A stretch of 64,000 nucleotides of DNA. It comes from an uncultured Roseicyclus sp. Lineage in GTDB: Bacteria > Pseudomonadota > Alphaproteobacteria > Rhodobacterales > Rhodobacteraceae. The stretch covers positions 992,001 through 1,056,000 of the forward strand of contig CANLXA010000002.1 in NCBI GenBank assembly GCA_947494975.1, read 5' to 3'. Made by a program: the position numbers and the translations under genes. Below the pieces are notes generated by a model. That model saw only the letters and a program-made list of their open reading frames with translations. It did not search any database and was not told the origin of the DNA. Positions within the stretch are counted from its first letter, which is position 1. Every line of letters begins with the position of its first letter. Below are positions 9,249 to 18,818 of this stretch, one piece after another.

Positions 9249-10337
9249 ATGAGATATACTTGGCTTCTACCCCTCGTTTTCGCCTGTCTGACGATCGCAA
9301 CCGCTGCCCACGCCCAAGGCGCTGCCGACCGGTTGCAGACGATCCTGTCACGGGTGCCGCTTGCCGCGCTGGACGGCGGGCAGGGCCCCATCATCGCCGG
9401 GTTCGGCAATGGTGATGCGGTGCGCTGGATCGCCGTGCGCGGGGCGCAGGCGGGCGTCAATGCCAACACGCCGAACCGGTTTGCCGCCCTGCGCTCCGCC
9501 CCGCCAAGCCAGCAGGCGATCATTGCCGCTACCCCGGACGAGGCCCTGCGGGCGGCCGTTGGCCTGCGCCCCGGGGATTGGGTGGACACGTTCGAAGTGA
9601 CCCATGGCAATGTTCGCATGGGCGCGATGGATATCTTTCCCGACAGCGAGATGCGCCTGCGCGGCGCGCTCTATTCGCAGGGTTTCGCGGAGACAGAGCG
9701 CGGCGGCGCACCGGTGCTTTGGCAGGGTGACGCAGATTATCGCAGCAGCCCGGATCTCGTTGATCCGGCCAATCCCTTCGGCGGCGATATGGGGTTGCCA
9801 TTGCGGATGGCGTTCAGCGGAAATCGTGCGATCTGGGCCACGGGCTGGCAGGCGTTGGACCTTCTGATGCAGCCCTCGGGCCAGACAATTGCCAGCCGCG
9901 CCGACGCGCAGGCAGTGATCGCCGGGTTGCGCCGGGTCGGCAACCTTGGTGCTCTCGTTTCGGTGCGTTGCTGGTTGCGCAACGGGGAAACGGTGCCGGT
10001 TGCCGGTGCAGAGGCTGGCCCGATCGAAGGTCTGGCGCTGGCCGATTACGCCAACCGCGAAACCGAAGGTGCCGCCATGGTGCTGCTGCTGGCCGATGCC
10101 GTCGATGCAGACGCCCTTGCCACCGGGCTGGGCGATGCCTGGCCGATCCTGAGCGATGTGGAAAGCCCGGCAGAGCCGGAGATCACCGCGGGTGGCGGCA
10201 CGATCACGATCACCATCCGCTCAGACTGGGGGGCGGACGGTGCAGCCAGCAATGCGGGATATGAGGCGTTTCTGGCGGCGTTGAACGGGGGACGGCTCGG
10301 GTTCCTGATCTCGCGCCACGTCGCGGCGGCCGAATAG
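9249..10337 (+). CDS. Exported protein of unknown function
   Basis: The 362-residue product starts with a clear signal peptide (MRYTWLLPLVFACLTIATAAHAQ). The rest is soluble and mixed alpha/beta, without a recognised motif. Its N-terminal third mentions no catalytic signature, and one Cys occurs in VSVRCWLRNGE. I chose the ATG at 9249 over the upstream frame opening at 9213 because it gives the standard signal peptide. It lies 63 bp after the ClC gene and converges with the DUF427 gene. I do not recognise the family. Confidence 0.75.
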   Translation: MRYTWLLPLVFACLTIATAAHAQGAADRLQTILSRVPLAALDGGQGPIIAGFGNGDAVRWIAVRGAQAGVNANTPNRFAALRSAPPSQQAIIAATPDEALRAAVGLRPGDWVDTFEVTHGNVRMGAMDIFPDSEMRLRGALYSQGFAETERGGAPVLWQGDADYRSSPDLVDPANPFGGDMGLPLRMAFSGNRAIWATGWQALDLLMQPSGQTIASRADAQAVIAGLRRVGNLGALVSVRCWLRNGETVPVAGAEAGPIEGLALADYANRETEGAAMVLLLADAVDADALATGLGDAWPILSDVESPAEPEITAGGGTITITIRSDWGADGAASNAGYEAFLAALNGGRLGFLISRHVAAAE

Positions 10338-10360
10338 CGCCCCGGGGACGGGCGAAAGGC

Positions 10361-10702
10361 CTAGAGCTTTTCCACCGCCACCCGGTCGCTGTAAAACGCG
10401 ACGTGGCCGGCAATCTGGGACACCTGATCAAGCGGCGTCTCGTAGCTCCACGCCGCATCCACGATCTCGCCATCCGGCCCCGACACGGTGTAATAGGTCG
10501 CTGTACCTTTGTGCGGGCACCGCGTTGTGCTGTCGGTCTGTTCCAGGAAACTCATCCCGATATCTTCGCGCGGAAAATAGATCACCGGCGGGTAGGACCC
10601 TTCGGAGAGTTCCAGCGCATTCACACTTTCGCCAAGGACGGCGCCGCTGGCGCGCACAACCCAGGTTCCGGATGCCTTGCGGATCGTGATGTGGTCAGCC
10701 AT
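10361..10702 (-). CDS. DUF427 domain protein
   Basis: The 113-residue protein matches the small DUF427 beta-fold family. Characteristic patches are SYPPVIYFPREDI, TRCPHKGTATYYTV and DAAWSYETPL. Its biochemical role is not established. It has no signal peptide and should be cytoplasmic. It lies downstream of the aminopeptidase P gene on the same strand, 91 bp away, and may be cotranscribed with it. Confidence 0.88.
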   Translation of the reverse strand: MADHITIRKASGTWVVRASGAVLGESVNALELSEGSYPPVIYFPREDIGMSFLEQTDSTTRCPHKGTATYYTVSGPDGEIVDAAWSYETPLDQVSQIAGHVAFYSDRVAVEKL

Positions 10703-10793
10703 GGGTCCCCTCCTCTTTTGTGAACGGCACTCTTACCCCGTGCGCAGAGGTCTGCACAAGACGTGTGACAGGTTCATGTCAGCTTGGGTCAGC

Positions 10794-12596
10794 TTAGATT
10801 GCCGCGCAGGCCGCCCGCAGCCAATCGGCGGTGTCACCATGGCCATCAGCCTCCAGGCGTGGCGTGATTTTGGCAACGACATCGGCGTGATAGGCATTGA
10901 GCCAGTCGCGTTCCTCCGGGGCCAGCAGATCGGCCACGATCAACCGGCGGTCGATGGGTGCGAAGGTCAGCGTTTCAAACCCCAGCATTGTGCGATGGGC
11001 GTCCGCGCCCGCAGGCGCCTCTACCACATGGATCAGGTTCTCGATCCGGATGCCAAAGGCCCCCTCACGGTAATAGCCCGGTTCATTGGACAGGATCATG
11101 CCCGGCTCCAACGGGGCCTTGCCCGAGCGCGCCAGCCGCTGCGGCCCCTCATGCACGCTCAGATAGACGCCCACGCCGTGGCCGGTTCCGTGGTCGTAAT
11201 CCCGTCCCGTCGCCCAGAGCGGAGCACGCGCCAGCGCATCCAGATGTGCCCCGGCAACGCCTTTCGGAAACCGCGCCCGGTGAATGGCGATCATGCCCTT
11301 GAGAACCAGCGTGAAGCAATCCCGCTCCTCCATGCCGACGTCGCCCACCGGCAGGGTGCGGGTGATGTCGGTGGTCCCATCCTCATATTGTGCGCCGCTG
11401 TCGATCAGGAACAGCTGTCCGGGCCGGACCGGCGCATTGGTATCCTCCGTCACGCGGTAATGCACGATCGCCCCGTTGGGCCCGGCGCCCGCGATGGTAT
11501 CGAACGAGATGTCCTTCAAGGCGCCGGTTTGGGCCCGGAACGCCTCCAATTGCCTGGCGACGTCGATCTCCGTCAGGTTACCGCGGGGCGCTTCGGTATC
11601 AAACCAATGCAGGAATCGCGCCACAGCCGCCCCGTCGCGCAGATGCGCCTCCCTGGTGCCTGCGATCTCGGCGGCGGATTTGCGCGCCTTGGGCAGCAGG
11701 CAGGGATCGGCGCCTTTCGATACCTCGATATCGGCGGCTTCAAGGATCTGCCGCATCGCGACCGGGGCCGTGGCCGGATCGACGCGCACGGGGCCGCTCA
11801 ACCCGTTCAGCGCCGCCTCGAACGCCGTCCAATCCGCCACATGAACGCCGTCGCCGAGATCGAGGCCGTCGAACTTCGCCGGATCGGAAAACAGCGTCAC
11901 CGTGCCGTCCGCCTTCACAATCGCGAAGGCCTGTACCACCGGCAAATGGGGCAGATCCCCGCCCCGAATATTCAGCAGCCAATTGATAGAATCCGGCAGG
12001 CTCAGAACCGCACAGGCCTCCCCGGCCTCCCGCAGGATCTCCGCCACATCGGCGCGTTTCTCGGCGCTTGACGCGCCTGCGCGGGCCTCGGGATAGGCCG
12101 TTGCCGGAGTGTCCGGCCGCGCGGGCCGATCCTCCCAGATCGCGTCAACCGCATTGGCCATCGGGCGCAGTGAAATCTGGTGCCGCCCCAATGCCTTTTC
12201 CAGCCGCGCCATCTCGGCGCCGGTATGCAGCCAGGGATCATAGCCCACCACGCCACCGCCGGGCAGCGCCTCGATCAGCCACTCTTCCAACGCGGTGTCC
12301 GGCCAGTCCACCGGCGTAAACACATCGGCCAACTGCGTCTTGACCTGCACGCGATACCGTCCGTCCACGAACACTCCCGCAACCTCCGGCAAGATGGCCG
12401 CGAACCCGGCCGATCCGGTGAAGCCGGTCAGCCATGACAGGCGCTCGTCACAGGGCGCTACATATTCCCCCTGATGCGCATCGGCGCGAGGCACCAGAAA
12501 GCCCGTCAACCCGGCGTCGGCCAGATGCGCACGCAATGCCGCCAGGCGCGGCGGGCCGTCTTCAGGATTGGTCTGGGAGGTGAAGGTTTGAAACAT
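10794..12596 (-). CDS. Xaa-Pro aminopeptidase (aminopeptidase P, M24B)
   Basis: The 600-residue cytoplasmic metallopeptidase removes N-terminal residues preceding proline. Two creatinase-N-like domains come first, then the pita-bread M24 domain. The five metal ligands are visible in order: two Asp in LIDSGAQYEDGTTDITRT, His in GTGHGVGVYLSVHEG, Glu in NEPGYYREG and Glu in GIRIENL. I chose the ATG at 12596 because GGAAG lies just upstream and family members start here. The open frame to 12746 lacks a comparable ribosome site. The long three-domain form is typical of alphaproteobacterial and eukaryotic-type APP. Confidence 0.95.
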   Translation of the reverse strand: MFQTFTSQTNPEDGPPRLAALRAHLADAGLTGFLVPRADAHQGEYVAPCDERLSWLTGFTGSAGFAAILPEVAGVFVDGRYRVQVKTQLADVFTPVDWPDTALEEWLIEALPGGGVVGYDPWLHTGAEMARLEKALGRHQISLRPMANAVDAIWEDRPARPDTPATAYPEARAGASSAEKRADVAEILREAGEACAVLSLPDSINWLLNIRGGDLPHLPVVQAFAIVKADGTVTLFSDPAKFDGLDLGDGVHVADWTAFEAALNGLSGPVRVDPATAPVAMRQILEAADIEVSKGADPCLLPKARKSAAEIAGTREAHLRDGAAVARFLHWFDTEAPRGNLTEIDVARQLEAFRAQTGALKDISFDTIAGAGPNGAIVHYRVTEDTNAPVRPGQLFLIDSGAQYEDGTTDITRTLPVGDVGMEERDCFTLVLKGMIAIHRARFPKGVAGAHLDALARAPLWATGRDYDHGTGHGVGVYLSVHEGPQRLARSGKAPLEPGMILSNEPGYYREGAFGIRIENLIHVVEAPAGADAHRTMLGFETLTFAPIDRRLIVADLLAPEERDWLNAYHADVVAKITPRLEADGHGDTADWLRAACAAI

Positions 12597-12648
12597 GATC
12601 TTCCATCGGATCCGGTGGGCGGGAAATGCAACTCGGACGGAGGTTGCC

Positions 12649-12876
12649 ATGCCGATCAGGAATGCGCCAACGGAAACCCGACTGCTCGCCGTCAACGGCT
12701 CCCAAATCCCCCGTTTCGAGATGGGGCAGGACACGCCGATCTTCAAAACGGGCGAAGATCGCCGTGGCGCTCCGCTGTTTCGTCAGCAGGCTGACAAGCG
12801 GACAGACCCCTCTTTCATCTTGGCCGAAAAACTCCCGCCGGAGGCATCCGTCGGCTGCGCGATGCAGGACGGTTGA
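12649..12876 (+). CDS. Possible small protein divergent from aminopeptidase P
   Basis: This 75-codon ORF has a good ribosome site (GGAGG, 5 bp before ATG 12649). It lies alone in the 363-bp gap between the pepP-like gene and cobT. The product (starting MPIRNAPTETRLLAVNGSQI) is hydrophilic with no signal or membrane segment. I recognise no family, and the antisense frames across this gap are equally open. The ribosome site and position are the only support. Confidence 0.3.
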   Translation: MPIRNAPTETRLLAVNGSQIPRFEMGQDTPIFKTGEDRRGAPLFRQQADKRTDPSFILAEKLPPEASVGCAMQDG

Positions 12877-12907
12877 ACCAGGCACGCGACCCTTGTCAAA
12901 CGCACCC

Positions 12908-12930
12908 GCGATTTTTCTACGAAAAATCGC
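12908..12930. terminator. Perfect 9-bp inverted repeat downstream of cobT
   Basis: GCGATTTTT and AAAAATCGC flank a CTACG loop. The element lies 30 bp past the cobT stop (minus strand) and 32 bp past the small plus-strand ORF. It may therefore terminate either or both transcripts. No separate T tract follows, but the stem itself carries five T-A pairs. Confidence 0.5.
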
Positions 12931-12959
12931 CACCGGCGTCCGCGCAGCGGGCGCAATCC

Positions 12960-14840
12960 CTAGCTGGCGCGCTTGATCCCCATCACCCGGGCGCGTGCCC
13001 TTGGATCGTTGTCGAACAGGCTCGCCAATTGCTCGGTGATCGCGCCCGCCAACTGCTCCGCATCGGTGATCGTGACGGCGCGTTCGTAATACCGCGTCAC
13101 GTCATGGCCGATCCCGATCGCCAGCAATTCCACCGCGCGCCGCTTTTCGACCATGGCGATCACGTCGCGCAGGTGCTTTTCTAGGTAGTTGGCCGGGTTC
13201 ACCGACAGCGTGGAATCATCCACCGGCGCACCATCGGAGATCACCATCAGGATCTTGCGCGCCTCGGGCCGGTTCACCATCCGGCGATGGGCCCATTCCA
13301 GCGCTTCGCCGTCGATGTTTTCCTTCAGCAGGCCCTCTTTCATCATCAGGCCCAGGTTGTCGCGCACCCGGCGCCACGGCGCATCGGCACTCTTGTAGAC
13401 GATGTGGCGCAGATCGTTCAGGCGACCAGGCTGCTGCGGCCGGCCTTGCCCCAGCCATTCCTCCCGCGCGCGTCCGCCCTTCCAGGCCCGCGTGGTAAAG
13501 CCCAGGATTTCCACCTTCACACCGCAGCGCTCAAGCGTGCGCGCCAGCACGTCGGCACAGATCGCGGCGATGGAGATCGGGCGGCCCCGCATGGAGCCGG
13601 AATTGTCCAGAAGCAGCGTCACAACCGTGTCGCGGAACTCGGTATCATGCTCGACCTTGAAGCTCAGCGGCGTGGTCGGGTTCGCCACCACCCGCGCCAG
13701 GCGGCCCGCATCCAGAATGCCTTCCTCGCGGTCAAATTCCCAGGACCGGTTCTGCTGCGCCTGCAAGCGGCGCTGCAACTTGTTCGCCAGCCGCGACACC
13801 GCGCCCTTCAGGGGCTCCAATTGCTGATCGAGATAAGCGCGCAGCCGTTCCAGCTCCTGTGTCTCGGCCAGCTCCTCCGCTGAAATCTCCTCGTCATGCT
13901 CGGTGGAGAACACCACGTAGTCGGGATCGGCATCGGAATGCGGTGAGGGGGGAGGGGGCTCCATCGGGGCCTCGCCATCGGGCAATTCCTGCTCCTCGGC
14001 CTCTTCCATATCACCCTGATCGTCCATCTCGACCTGGGCCTGGCTGGCATCCTGCTGCTCGTCTTGAGACCGCTCGGGGGAGGCTTCGGCGTCTTGCTCG
14101 TCGCTGTCATCTTCCCCGGTCGAATCCGGCGCGTCGTCTTCCTGATCTTCGCCCGCGTCGTCCTCGGCCTCGTCATCGATATCGTCGGGGTCATCGCCCA
14201 ACTGGTCGCCATAGCCCAGATCGTCGATCAGCTGGCGCGCGAATTTGGCGAAGGCCTTCTGGTCCGACAGGACGTTGCCCAGATCCTCCAGCGTACCGTC
14301 GCAGCGATCCTCGATGAACCCGCGCCACAGCTCCATGACGTTCCCGGCCTCGGGCGGCAGGTCGCGGCCCGTGGCCAGATGCCGGATCAGGTATCCCGCC
14401 GCCGTGGCCAAGGGCGCGTCGGAGGCCTCGCGGATCTCGCCATAGCCCTTGCGGCGCGCCTCGTGCCCGATCTTGGCGTCGATATTGCCCGCGGTTCCCG
14501 GCATGTCGCGGGCGCCCATCGCTTCGCAGCGCGCAGTCTCCATCGCCTCCATCAGGTCGCGCGCCATCGCCCCTTGCGGTGCGTAACGCGAGGCAGTGCC
14601 CAGATCGTGATACTTGTGGCGAAGTGCCAAGGCGTCGGCAGTCCCCCGGGCCAACAGAACCTCATCGCGCGTCATCCGTCGGCTCACCTGGGGCAGGCGC
14701 ACGGAATCGCCTGACAGGCCCGGCGGGTCGACGGTGTAGGTGACGGCCAGCTCCGGATCATCGGCCAGAACACGCGTGGCTTCAGCCAGGGCCTTCTTGA
14801 ACGGATCGGCAGGATTGTCGGTTGGGGCGGATTTGCTCAT
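12960..14840 (-). CDS. cobT: Aerobic cobaltochelatase subunit CobT
   Basis: CobT is the large, VWA-bearing subunit of the ATP-dependent CobNST chelatase that inserts cobalt into hydrogenobyrinate a,c-diamide. The 626-residue protein has a helical N-terminal region and a very acidic stretch at about 215-340 (Asp/Glu/Gln-rich). A C-terminal VWA domain follows, with the MIDAS sequence LLLDNSGSM near residue 410. I chose the ATG at 14840; the upstream extension to 14993 is Arg-rich and non-family-like. cobS lies about 4 kb upstream on the same strand, and CobN is not in the window. Confidence 0.95.
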   Translation of the reverse strand: MSKSAPTDNPADPFKKALAEATRVLADDPELAVTYTVDPPGLSGDSVRLPQVSRRMTRDEVLLARGTADALALRHKYHDLGTASRYAPQGAMARDLMEAMETARCEAMGARDMPGTAGNIDAKIGHEARRKGYGEIREASDAPLATAAGYLIRHLATGRDLPPEAGNVMELWRGFIEDRCDGTLEDLGNVLSDQKAFAKFARQLIDDLGYGDQLGDDPDDIDDEAEDDAGEDQEDDAPDSTGEDDSDEQDAEASPERSQDEQQDASQAQVEMDDQGDMEEAEEQELPDGEAPMEPPPPSPHSDADPDYVVFSTEHDEEISAEELAETQELERLRAYLDQQLEPLKGAVSRLANKLQRRLQAQQNRSWEFDREEGILDAGRLARVVANPTTPLSFKVEHDTEFRDTVVTLLLDNSGSMRGRPISIAAICADVLARTLERCGVKVEILGFTTRAWKGGRAREEWLGQGRPQQPGRLNDLRHIVYKSADAPWRRVRDNLGLMMKEGLLKENIDGEALEWAHRRMVNRPEARKILMVISDGAPVDDSTLSVNPANYLEKHLRDVIAMVEKRRAVELLAIGIGHDVTRYYERAVTITDAEQLAGAITEQLASLFDNDPRARARVMGIKRAS

Positions 14841-14917
14841 AGCCGATATGTGGACCGGTCGAGGGGCAAGGGCAAGGGTTGCGTGGGCGCGCGCGGCATC
14901 GAAACGGTGCAGGGTTG

Positions 14918-15580
14918 TTACAACGGTGCTGCGTCGAACCACGCGCCCAGGGCATCCCGGCAAACCGCTGGCAGATCTCGGCGGTCGCGCCAATCGTCCA
15001 GGGCGGGGGTGGCGTCCGGCAGATTGCCGGTTTCCGAAATGTCGTAGGTCACCTCACCCGTCTCGGGGTTGACCCGATCCGCGCTGACGAACCAGGCGCG
15101 CTCAAGGTAATTCACGTCACAGCCGAACCCGCCGCCCATGGGCCGGTCATAGCTGGAATAGGAAAACGCAGCCACGATGAACGCTCCGTCGCGATGCCGG
15201 AGCTCAAGGCTCTGCATCCAAGGCGTCCGGCCCATTGCGATCTGTTCCTCGTGCAGGATCAAACCGCCCTCCGGGCCCGGTTCCAGCGATGGCTGCTGCC
15301 CGAAGAATCCGCCCGCATAGGCCAGGTTTCGCAAGACGGCGATGGGTGGTCCGGCATCCCGCGCCAACCGGTTGGGCAGGATCAGCAGGTCGGCGCGGTC
15401 AGGCTCTGACGTCGACGCCAGCACAAGGGCGTGTTCGCAGCCGTTGGACGCATCCACCAGTTCAACGCACAGCGCGTCGATGATGCGGGGCAAGGTCAGC
15501 ATCTCGGCCTCGGTCAGATCCTGGGCCAAGGCCGGTGCGGCCGCGAAGGCTGCGACCATCGGTATTGCAGAGACACGCAT
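14918..15580 (-). CDS. Exported protein of unknown function
   Basis: The 220-residue product has a signal peptide ([20 protein letters not shown]). Four or five Cys residues are spread through the mature part (ALCVEL, NGCEHA, FGCDVN, AVCRDA) and could form disulfides in the periplasm. I recognise no family. It is the gene immediately upstream of cobT in the minus-strand series and is separated from the next gene by 60 bp. Confidence 0.75.
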   Translation of the reverse strand: MRVSAIPMVAAFAAAPALAQDLTEAEMLTLPRIIDALCVELVDASNGCEHALVLASTSEPDRADLLILPNRLARDAGPPIAVLRNLAYAGGFFGQQPSLEPGPEGGLILHEEQIAMGRTPWMQSLELRHRDGAFIVAAFSYSSYDRPMGGGFGCDVNYLERAWFVSADRVNPETGEVTYDISETGNLPDATPALDDWRDRRDLPAVCRDALGAWFDAAPL

Positions 15581-15640
15581 GACATTCCTTCCCCGAACCG
15601 TCGGCCCAAGGATTGCGGATCTTGGCCGACCGGTAAAGGC

Positions 15641-16051
15641 TCAGCTCAGCTCGTACCGATCCACGCAGGATTGCACCGCGACCACCAGTTCGCGGCCATC
15701 ATCGGCCAGGTAAGGTGTGCCATCCCCGATCAGCGCCGGGTAGAAGCTGGTGCGCGCCACGCTTTCGGCATGGCTGAAATAGCTTTCGGCCCGGGCGGCG
15801 ATCTCTGGCAGACGCGTCGTGCCGCCGGCCTGCTGGAGCAGCGGATCGGGCAACCTGCTGACCGGGATCGCGCCGGTGCGGCCTGCCAGATCGGCCGCGA
15901 ATTCGTAAGCGTGGCCATAAGCCGACAGCACGGCAGCGCAATGCAGCGCCATCGCCTCTTCCTCGTCCGGCCAGCTGAGCGGTGAGGCCCCGACAGACGG
16001 GGCGGATACGGCCACAACACAAGCTGCGGCCAAAAGCCGTGAAAAACGCAT
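15641..16051 (-). CDS. Small exported protein of unknown function
   Basis: The 136-residue product has a signal peptide (MRFSRLLAAACVVAVSAPSVGA) and two Cys in the mature part (LHCAAVL and QSCVDRYEL). The start at 16051 is supported by AAGGGGAAG just upstream and by the signal peptide position. The general pattern (early HCA...Cys, C-terminal Cys) resembles small periplasmic proteins common in roseobacters. No function can be assigned. Confidence 0.7.
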   Translation of the reverse strand: MRFSRLLAAACVVAVSAPSVGASPLSWPDEEEAMALHCAAVLSAYGHAYEFAADLAGRTGAIPVSRLPDPLLQQAGGTTRLPEIAARAESYFSHAESVARTSFYPALIGDGTPYLADDGRELVVAVQSCVDRYELS

Positions 16052-16187
16052 TATCTTCCCCTTACACAAGCGGGGCCAGATCGTGTGGATGTCCGGCCCT
16101 CGCCCCACAACATAGCAAAGGACGGGCCATGGCCCTAATCACGAAAGACGAAATGTTTGCTACAAAGAGCGGTGTTGCCCGACGGCC

Positions 16188-16643
16188 CTAGCCTTCGTGC
16201 AGGGCATCATGGATGGCGATGCAGTATTCCACGCGCGACAGGATCACCTCGTCAAACGGGCTGTCCGTGGTTTCGGCAACCGTGTCCATGTGGCTCAGGT
16301 AAAGACCCGTGGCCGCATCGAGCGGCGGGATAAGCACGTCGAAGATTTCATCTTCGCTTGTGCCCACCTCGGCCTCCTCCGCGCCCCACAGGATCGCGGC
16401 GATGGAGGCCATGAACCCCTCGCGGGCCTGAAAGCTTGCGCCGGCCTCGCTTTCCGGATCCAACAATACGGAGAGCGACCGGAAAAGGGCGGCGCAATTC
16501 AGCGTGTCGGGCACGTTTTCGACATGGGCGAGGGGGGAGAATACGCCCGACAGATCGGATTCGAGCCCGCCCTCCTGTGCCGCCGCCGGCATGGTCATCG
16601 CCATGGCCATGGCCAGCGTGAGGGTCAGGCCGGTCATCCTCAT
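16188..16643 (-). CDS. Small exported protein of unknown function, coupled to the dehydratase gene
   Basis: The 151-residue product has a Met/Ala-rich signal peptide ending PAAAQ. Its mature part is acidic with two Cys (TLNCAALF and VEYCIAIH). Its ATG at 16643 overlaps the TGA of the upstream dehydratase gene in an ATGA arrangement, which suggests translational coupling. It resembles its downstream neighbour in size, Cys spacing and export. I do not recognise a family. Confidence 0.72.
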   Translation of the reverse strand: MRMTGLTLTLAMAMAMTMPAAAQEGGLESDLSGVFSPLAHVENVPDTLNCAALFRSLSVLLDPESEAGASFQAREGFMASIAAILWGAEEAEVGTSEDEIFDVLIPPLDAATGLYLSHMDTVAETTDSPFDEVILSRVEYCIAIHDALHEG

Positions 16644-17578
16644 GGGGTGAACCAATCGGGTGTCTCGTTGCCACCGCAGAGCAACACACATACCCGCTCA
16701 TCCGCTTCAGGCACATATGCCCCCGAGGTCAGCGCCGCGAGGGCCACGGCGCTGCCGGGCTCACCGATCAGGCGCGTGGCGTCCCATAATCGTCTGGCGG
16801 CCTCGAACACGGCCGCATCGGGCAAGATGATCGCCTTGTCCACATGGGCCCGGATCACCTCGTAACTTTGCACCCCAAGCCGTGGCCCGCCGAGGGAGCC
16901 CGCAGCAATCCCGCTGGCCGGAACGTCGATATCCGGCCCTTCACGCAAGGAGCGCTCCAGCGTGTTCGTGCCCTCGGTTTCGACCGAGACGACCTTGATC
17001 CGATCCTGACACCAGGCCGCGACGCCACCGATCAGCCCGCCGCCGCCGGTGGAAACGAGGATCGTATCGACGCCGTCCATCTGCGCCTCAATCTCGCGCG
17101 CCACCGTTCCCTGGCCGGTCAGGGTCGGCACGGTATCGTAGGGATGCACGGAGAGCGCGCCGGTTTCCTTTGCATAGGCCGCATATTCCGCCATGCACGC
17201 CGCGACGGAGCCCTCCGTCAGCACAACCTCGCCCCCGAAGGCCCGCATCCGGCGCAGTTTTTCCTCCTTGGCGATGGATCGCGGCACATAGATCCGGCTG
17301 CTATGGCCAAGTGTCGTGGCGGCATAGGCCACCGCCGCGCCGTGGTTCCCGCCGGATGCTGCGACCGCTCCGTTTTCCGGGACGTCGCGGGTGAGCATGT
17401 TAAAAAACGCGCCGCGCACCTTGAACGACCCGGTGACTTGCGTGTGTTCAAGCTTCAGCGTGACGGGGTAGGGCACCCCAAGGGCGCCGCCTTCAACGGG
17501 TAGGATCGGTGTGCGTCGGATGTAAGGGGCGATCAGGGGCGCAGCCGCGCCAATGGCATCGGGGGTAGGATCAATCAT
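16640..17578 (-). CDS. Threonine/serine dehydratase (PLP fold type II)
   Basis: This 312-residue PLP enzyme deaminates hydroxyamino acids such as serine or threonine to 2-oxoacids and ammonia. The Schiff-base lysine is in TGSFKVRGA (about residue 53). The cofactor phosphate loop is STGGGGLIGG, and the substrate loop is ASGGNHGAA. No C-terminal ACT regulatory domain is present, so it resembles the short catabolic or serine-racemase-like form. ATG 17578 is preferred; a TTG at 17614 would overlap the preceding gene's stop. Exact substrate is uncertain. Confidence 0.88.
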   Translation of the reverse strand: MIDPTPDAIGAAAPLIAPYIRRTPILPVEGGALGVPYPVTLKLEHTQVTGSFKVRGAFFNMLTRDVPENGAVAASGGNHGAAVAYAATTLGHSSRIYVPRSIAKEEKLRRMRAFGGEVVLTEGSVAACMAEYAAYAKETGALSVHPYDTVPTLTGQGTVAREIEAQMDGVDTILVSTGGGGLIGGVAAWCQDRIKVVSVETEGTNTLERSLREGPDIDVPASGIAAGSLGGPRLGVQSYEVIRAHVDKAIILPDAAVFEAARRLWDATRLIGEPGSAVALAALTSGAYVPEADERVCVLLCGGNETPDWFTP

Positions 17579-17610
17579 AGACGCGACGATGAACGCGCCG
17601 ATGGGCGGGG

Positions 17611-17808
17611 TCAATCGTGCTGCGCGGAGATCGTGTCGGACTCGGTGGCCCGCGTGAGCAAAAGGCCCGTCAGGATCAGGCCGATATTGCCGCCGACCAT
17701 GTAGGACAGGGCGACCCAGCCCCAGCCCAAACCCGTCGACACCGCAATTGCGACCGCGAGAGAGCCGGACACGATTCCGGCAAGGAGCAGGGGGGCCAAT
17801 CGAGACAT
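17611..17808 (-). CDS. Small two-helix membrane protein
   Basis: The 65-residue product has two hydrophobic segments (about 5-26 and 30-51). A short polar tail ends QHD. It lies directly upstream of the dehydratase gene, with the stop 33 bp from that gene's ATG. No family is recognised, but the hydrophobic pattern and absence of a competing frame support a real gene. Confidence 0.6.
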   Translation of the reverse strand: MSRLAPLLLAGIVSGSLAVAIAVSTGLGWGWVALSYMVGGNIGLILTGLLLTRATESDTISAQHD

Positions 17809-17919
17809 GCGACGACCCTGCGTTGGATCTCCTAAGATGGGGTTAATGGAGTGGAATTTGTCTGAGCGGTGGCGGTTTGATGCTCACTGGACGGACGGCG
17901 AAGCGATTTTTCGCCGATC

Positions 17920-18372
17920 CTATAACCCGCTGCAAGGATCGGGCGGAGCGGCGGAGGCGGGACGTCCTTCGATCCGCCGCGCAATCTCCTGGCTTCGGCG
18001 CCAGATGCCGAGTGTGTTGCCCGGCAGGCCCGCCGCGTCCAGAACCGCGCCTTCCACTGCGCCACGCACCCGCCCCGTGACCTGACCTTGTACATATTGG
18101 CCCGCGCGGCACTCGGCCTCAGCCTGGCTTTGGGGGATGGGCGGCAGGTTGGGCACGCCGGGAATGTCGCTCAACTCGAGGCCAGGATCGGGCGCCTGAA
18201 TATCGGCGAGGATCACGCCGCGCTGCGGGCAATCCAAGCGGGTGCCATTCGGTGTCGTCCCCAAAACGGTGCATATTTCGCCGCCCGCAAGCGTCACGGT
18301 CTGGCCGGGGGAATAGGCCGGCTGGCACGCAGCAAGCGCCAAAAGGGCAAGAAGGGGGGCGACAAGTCTCAT
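17920..18372 (-). CDS. Lipoprotein of unknown function
   Basis: The 150-residue product starts with a lipoprotein signal (lipobox LAAC, Cys at residue 16). The mature part begins QPAYSPGQTVTLAGGEICTV and later holds a Gly/Ala/Arg region. The open frame continues upstream to 18678 but the extension is Arg-rich and out of character, so ATG 18372 is chosen. A small hairpin just past the stop (GGCGAA...TTCGCC at 17897-17915) may act in termination. Function unknown. Confidence 0.75.
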   Translation of the reverse strand: MRLVAPLLALLALAACQPAYSPGQTVTLAGGEICTVLGTTPNGTRLDCPQRGVILADIQAPDPGLELSDIPGVPNLPPIPQSQAEAECRAGQYVQGQVTGRVRGAVEGAVLDAAGLPGNTLGIWRRSQEIARRIEGRPASAAPPDPCSGL

Positions 18373-18521
18373 GACCGTTCCATTAGGCCTTATCAGAGCC
18401 CCTCGGGTCGAGGGGAAATGCGCCTGTTTCTCTCCCCCGCGGCGCGACGTTCCGGACCGAACCGGCTTTGGGACACTCTGCGACGCCCGACAACGCCGAT
18501 TGCAGCATTGTCGCGCCACGC

Positions 18522-18818
18522 TCAGGCTGCCAGCGCGCCGAGTTCGGCAAAGAGGTAGGCGCCGAACGCCACAAGGGAGAAACCTAGGCCGGGCCGCTTT
18601 CGCCAGAGCAATCCGAGGCAGCCGATTGCCATCGGCACGGCGACCGCGCCAAGCGTGTATCCGAGAAATCCCGGCCAATTGAAGTTTCCGGCCAGATCAC
18701 GCGAAAAAACGATGTAAATCGCCGGCCCCGATTGCAGGACCAGCAGGACCACAAAAGTGATCAGAACCCACCGTACTGCGCGCCGCTTAAGCGGTGCGGG
18801 CTCGGTCGGCTCAGCCAA
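18522..18818 (-). CDS. Small three-helix membrane protein coupled to cobS
   Basis: The 98-residue product has three hydrophobic segments (about 17-36, 48-68 and 76-95). The only in-frame start before the first helix is a TTG at 18818. It overlaps the end of cobS by 8 bp, so translation is probably coupled to CobS. The family is not recognised. A membrane role near the chelatase is conceivable but only inferred from position. Confidence 0.65.
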   Translation of the reverse strand: MAEPTEPAPLKRRAVRWVLITFVVLLVLQSGPAIYIVFSRDLAGNFNWPGFLGYTLGAVAVPMAIGCLGLLWRKRPGLGFSLVAFGAYLFAELGALAA

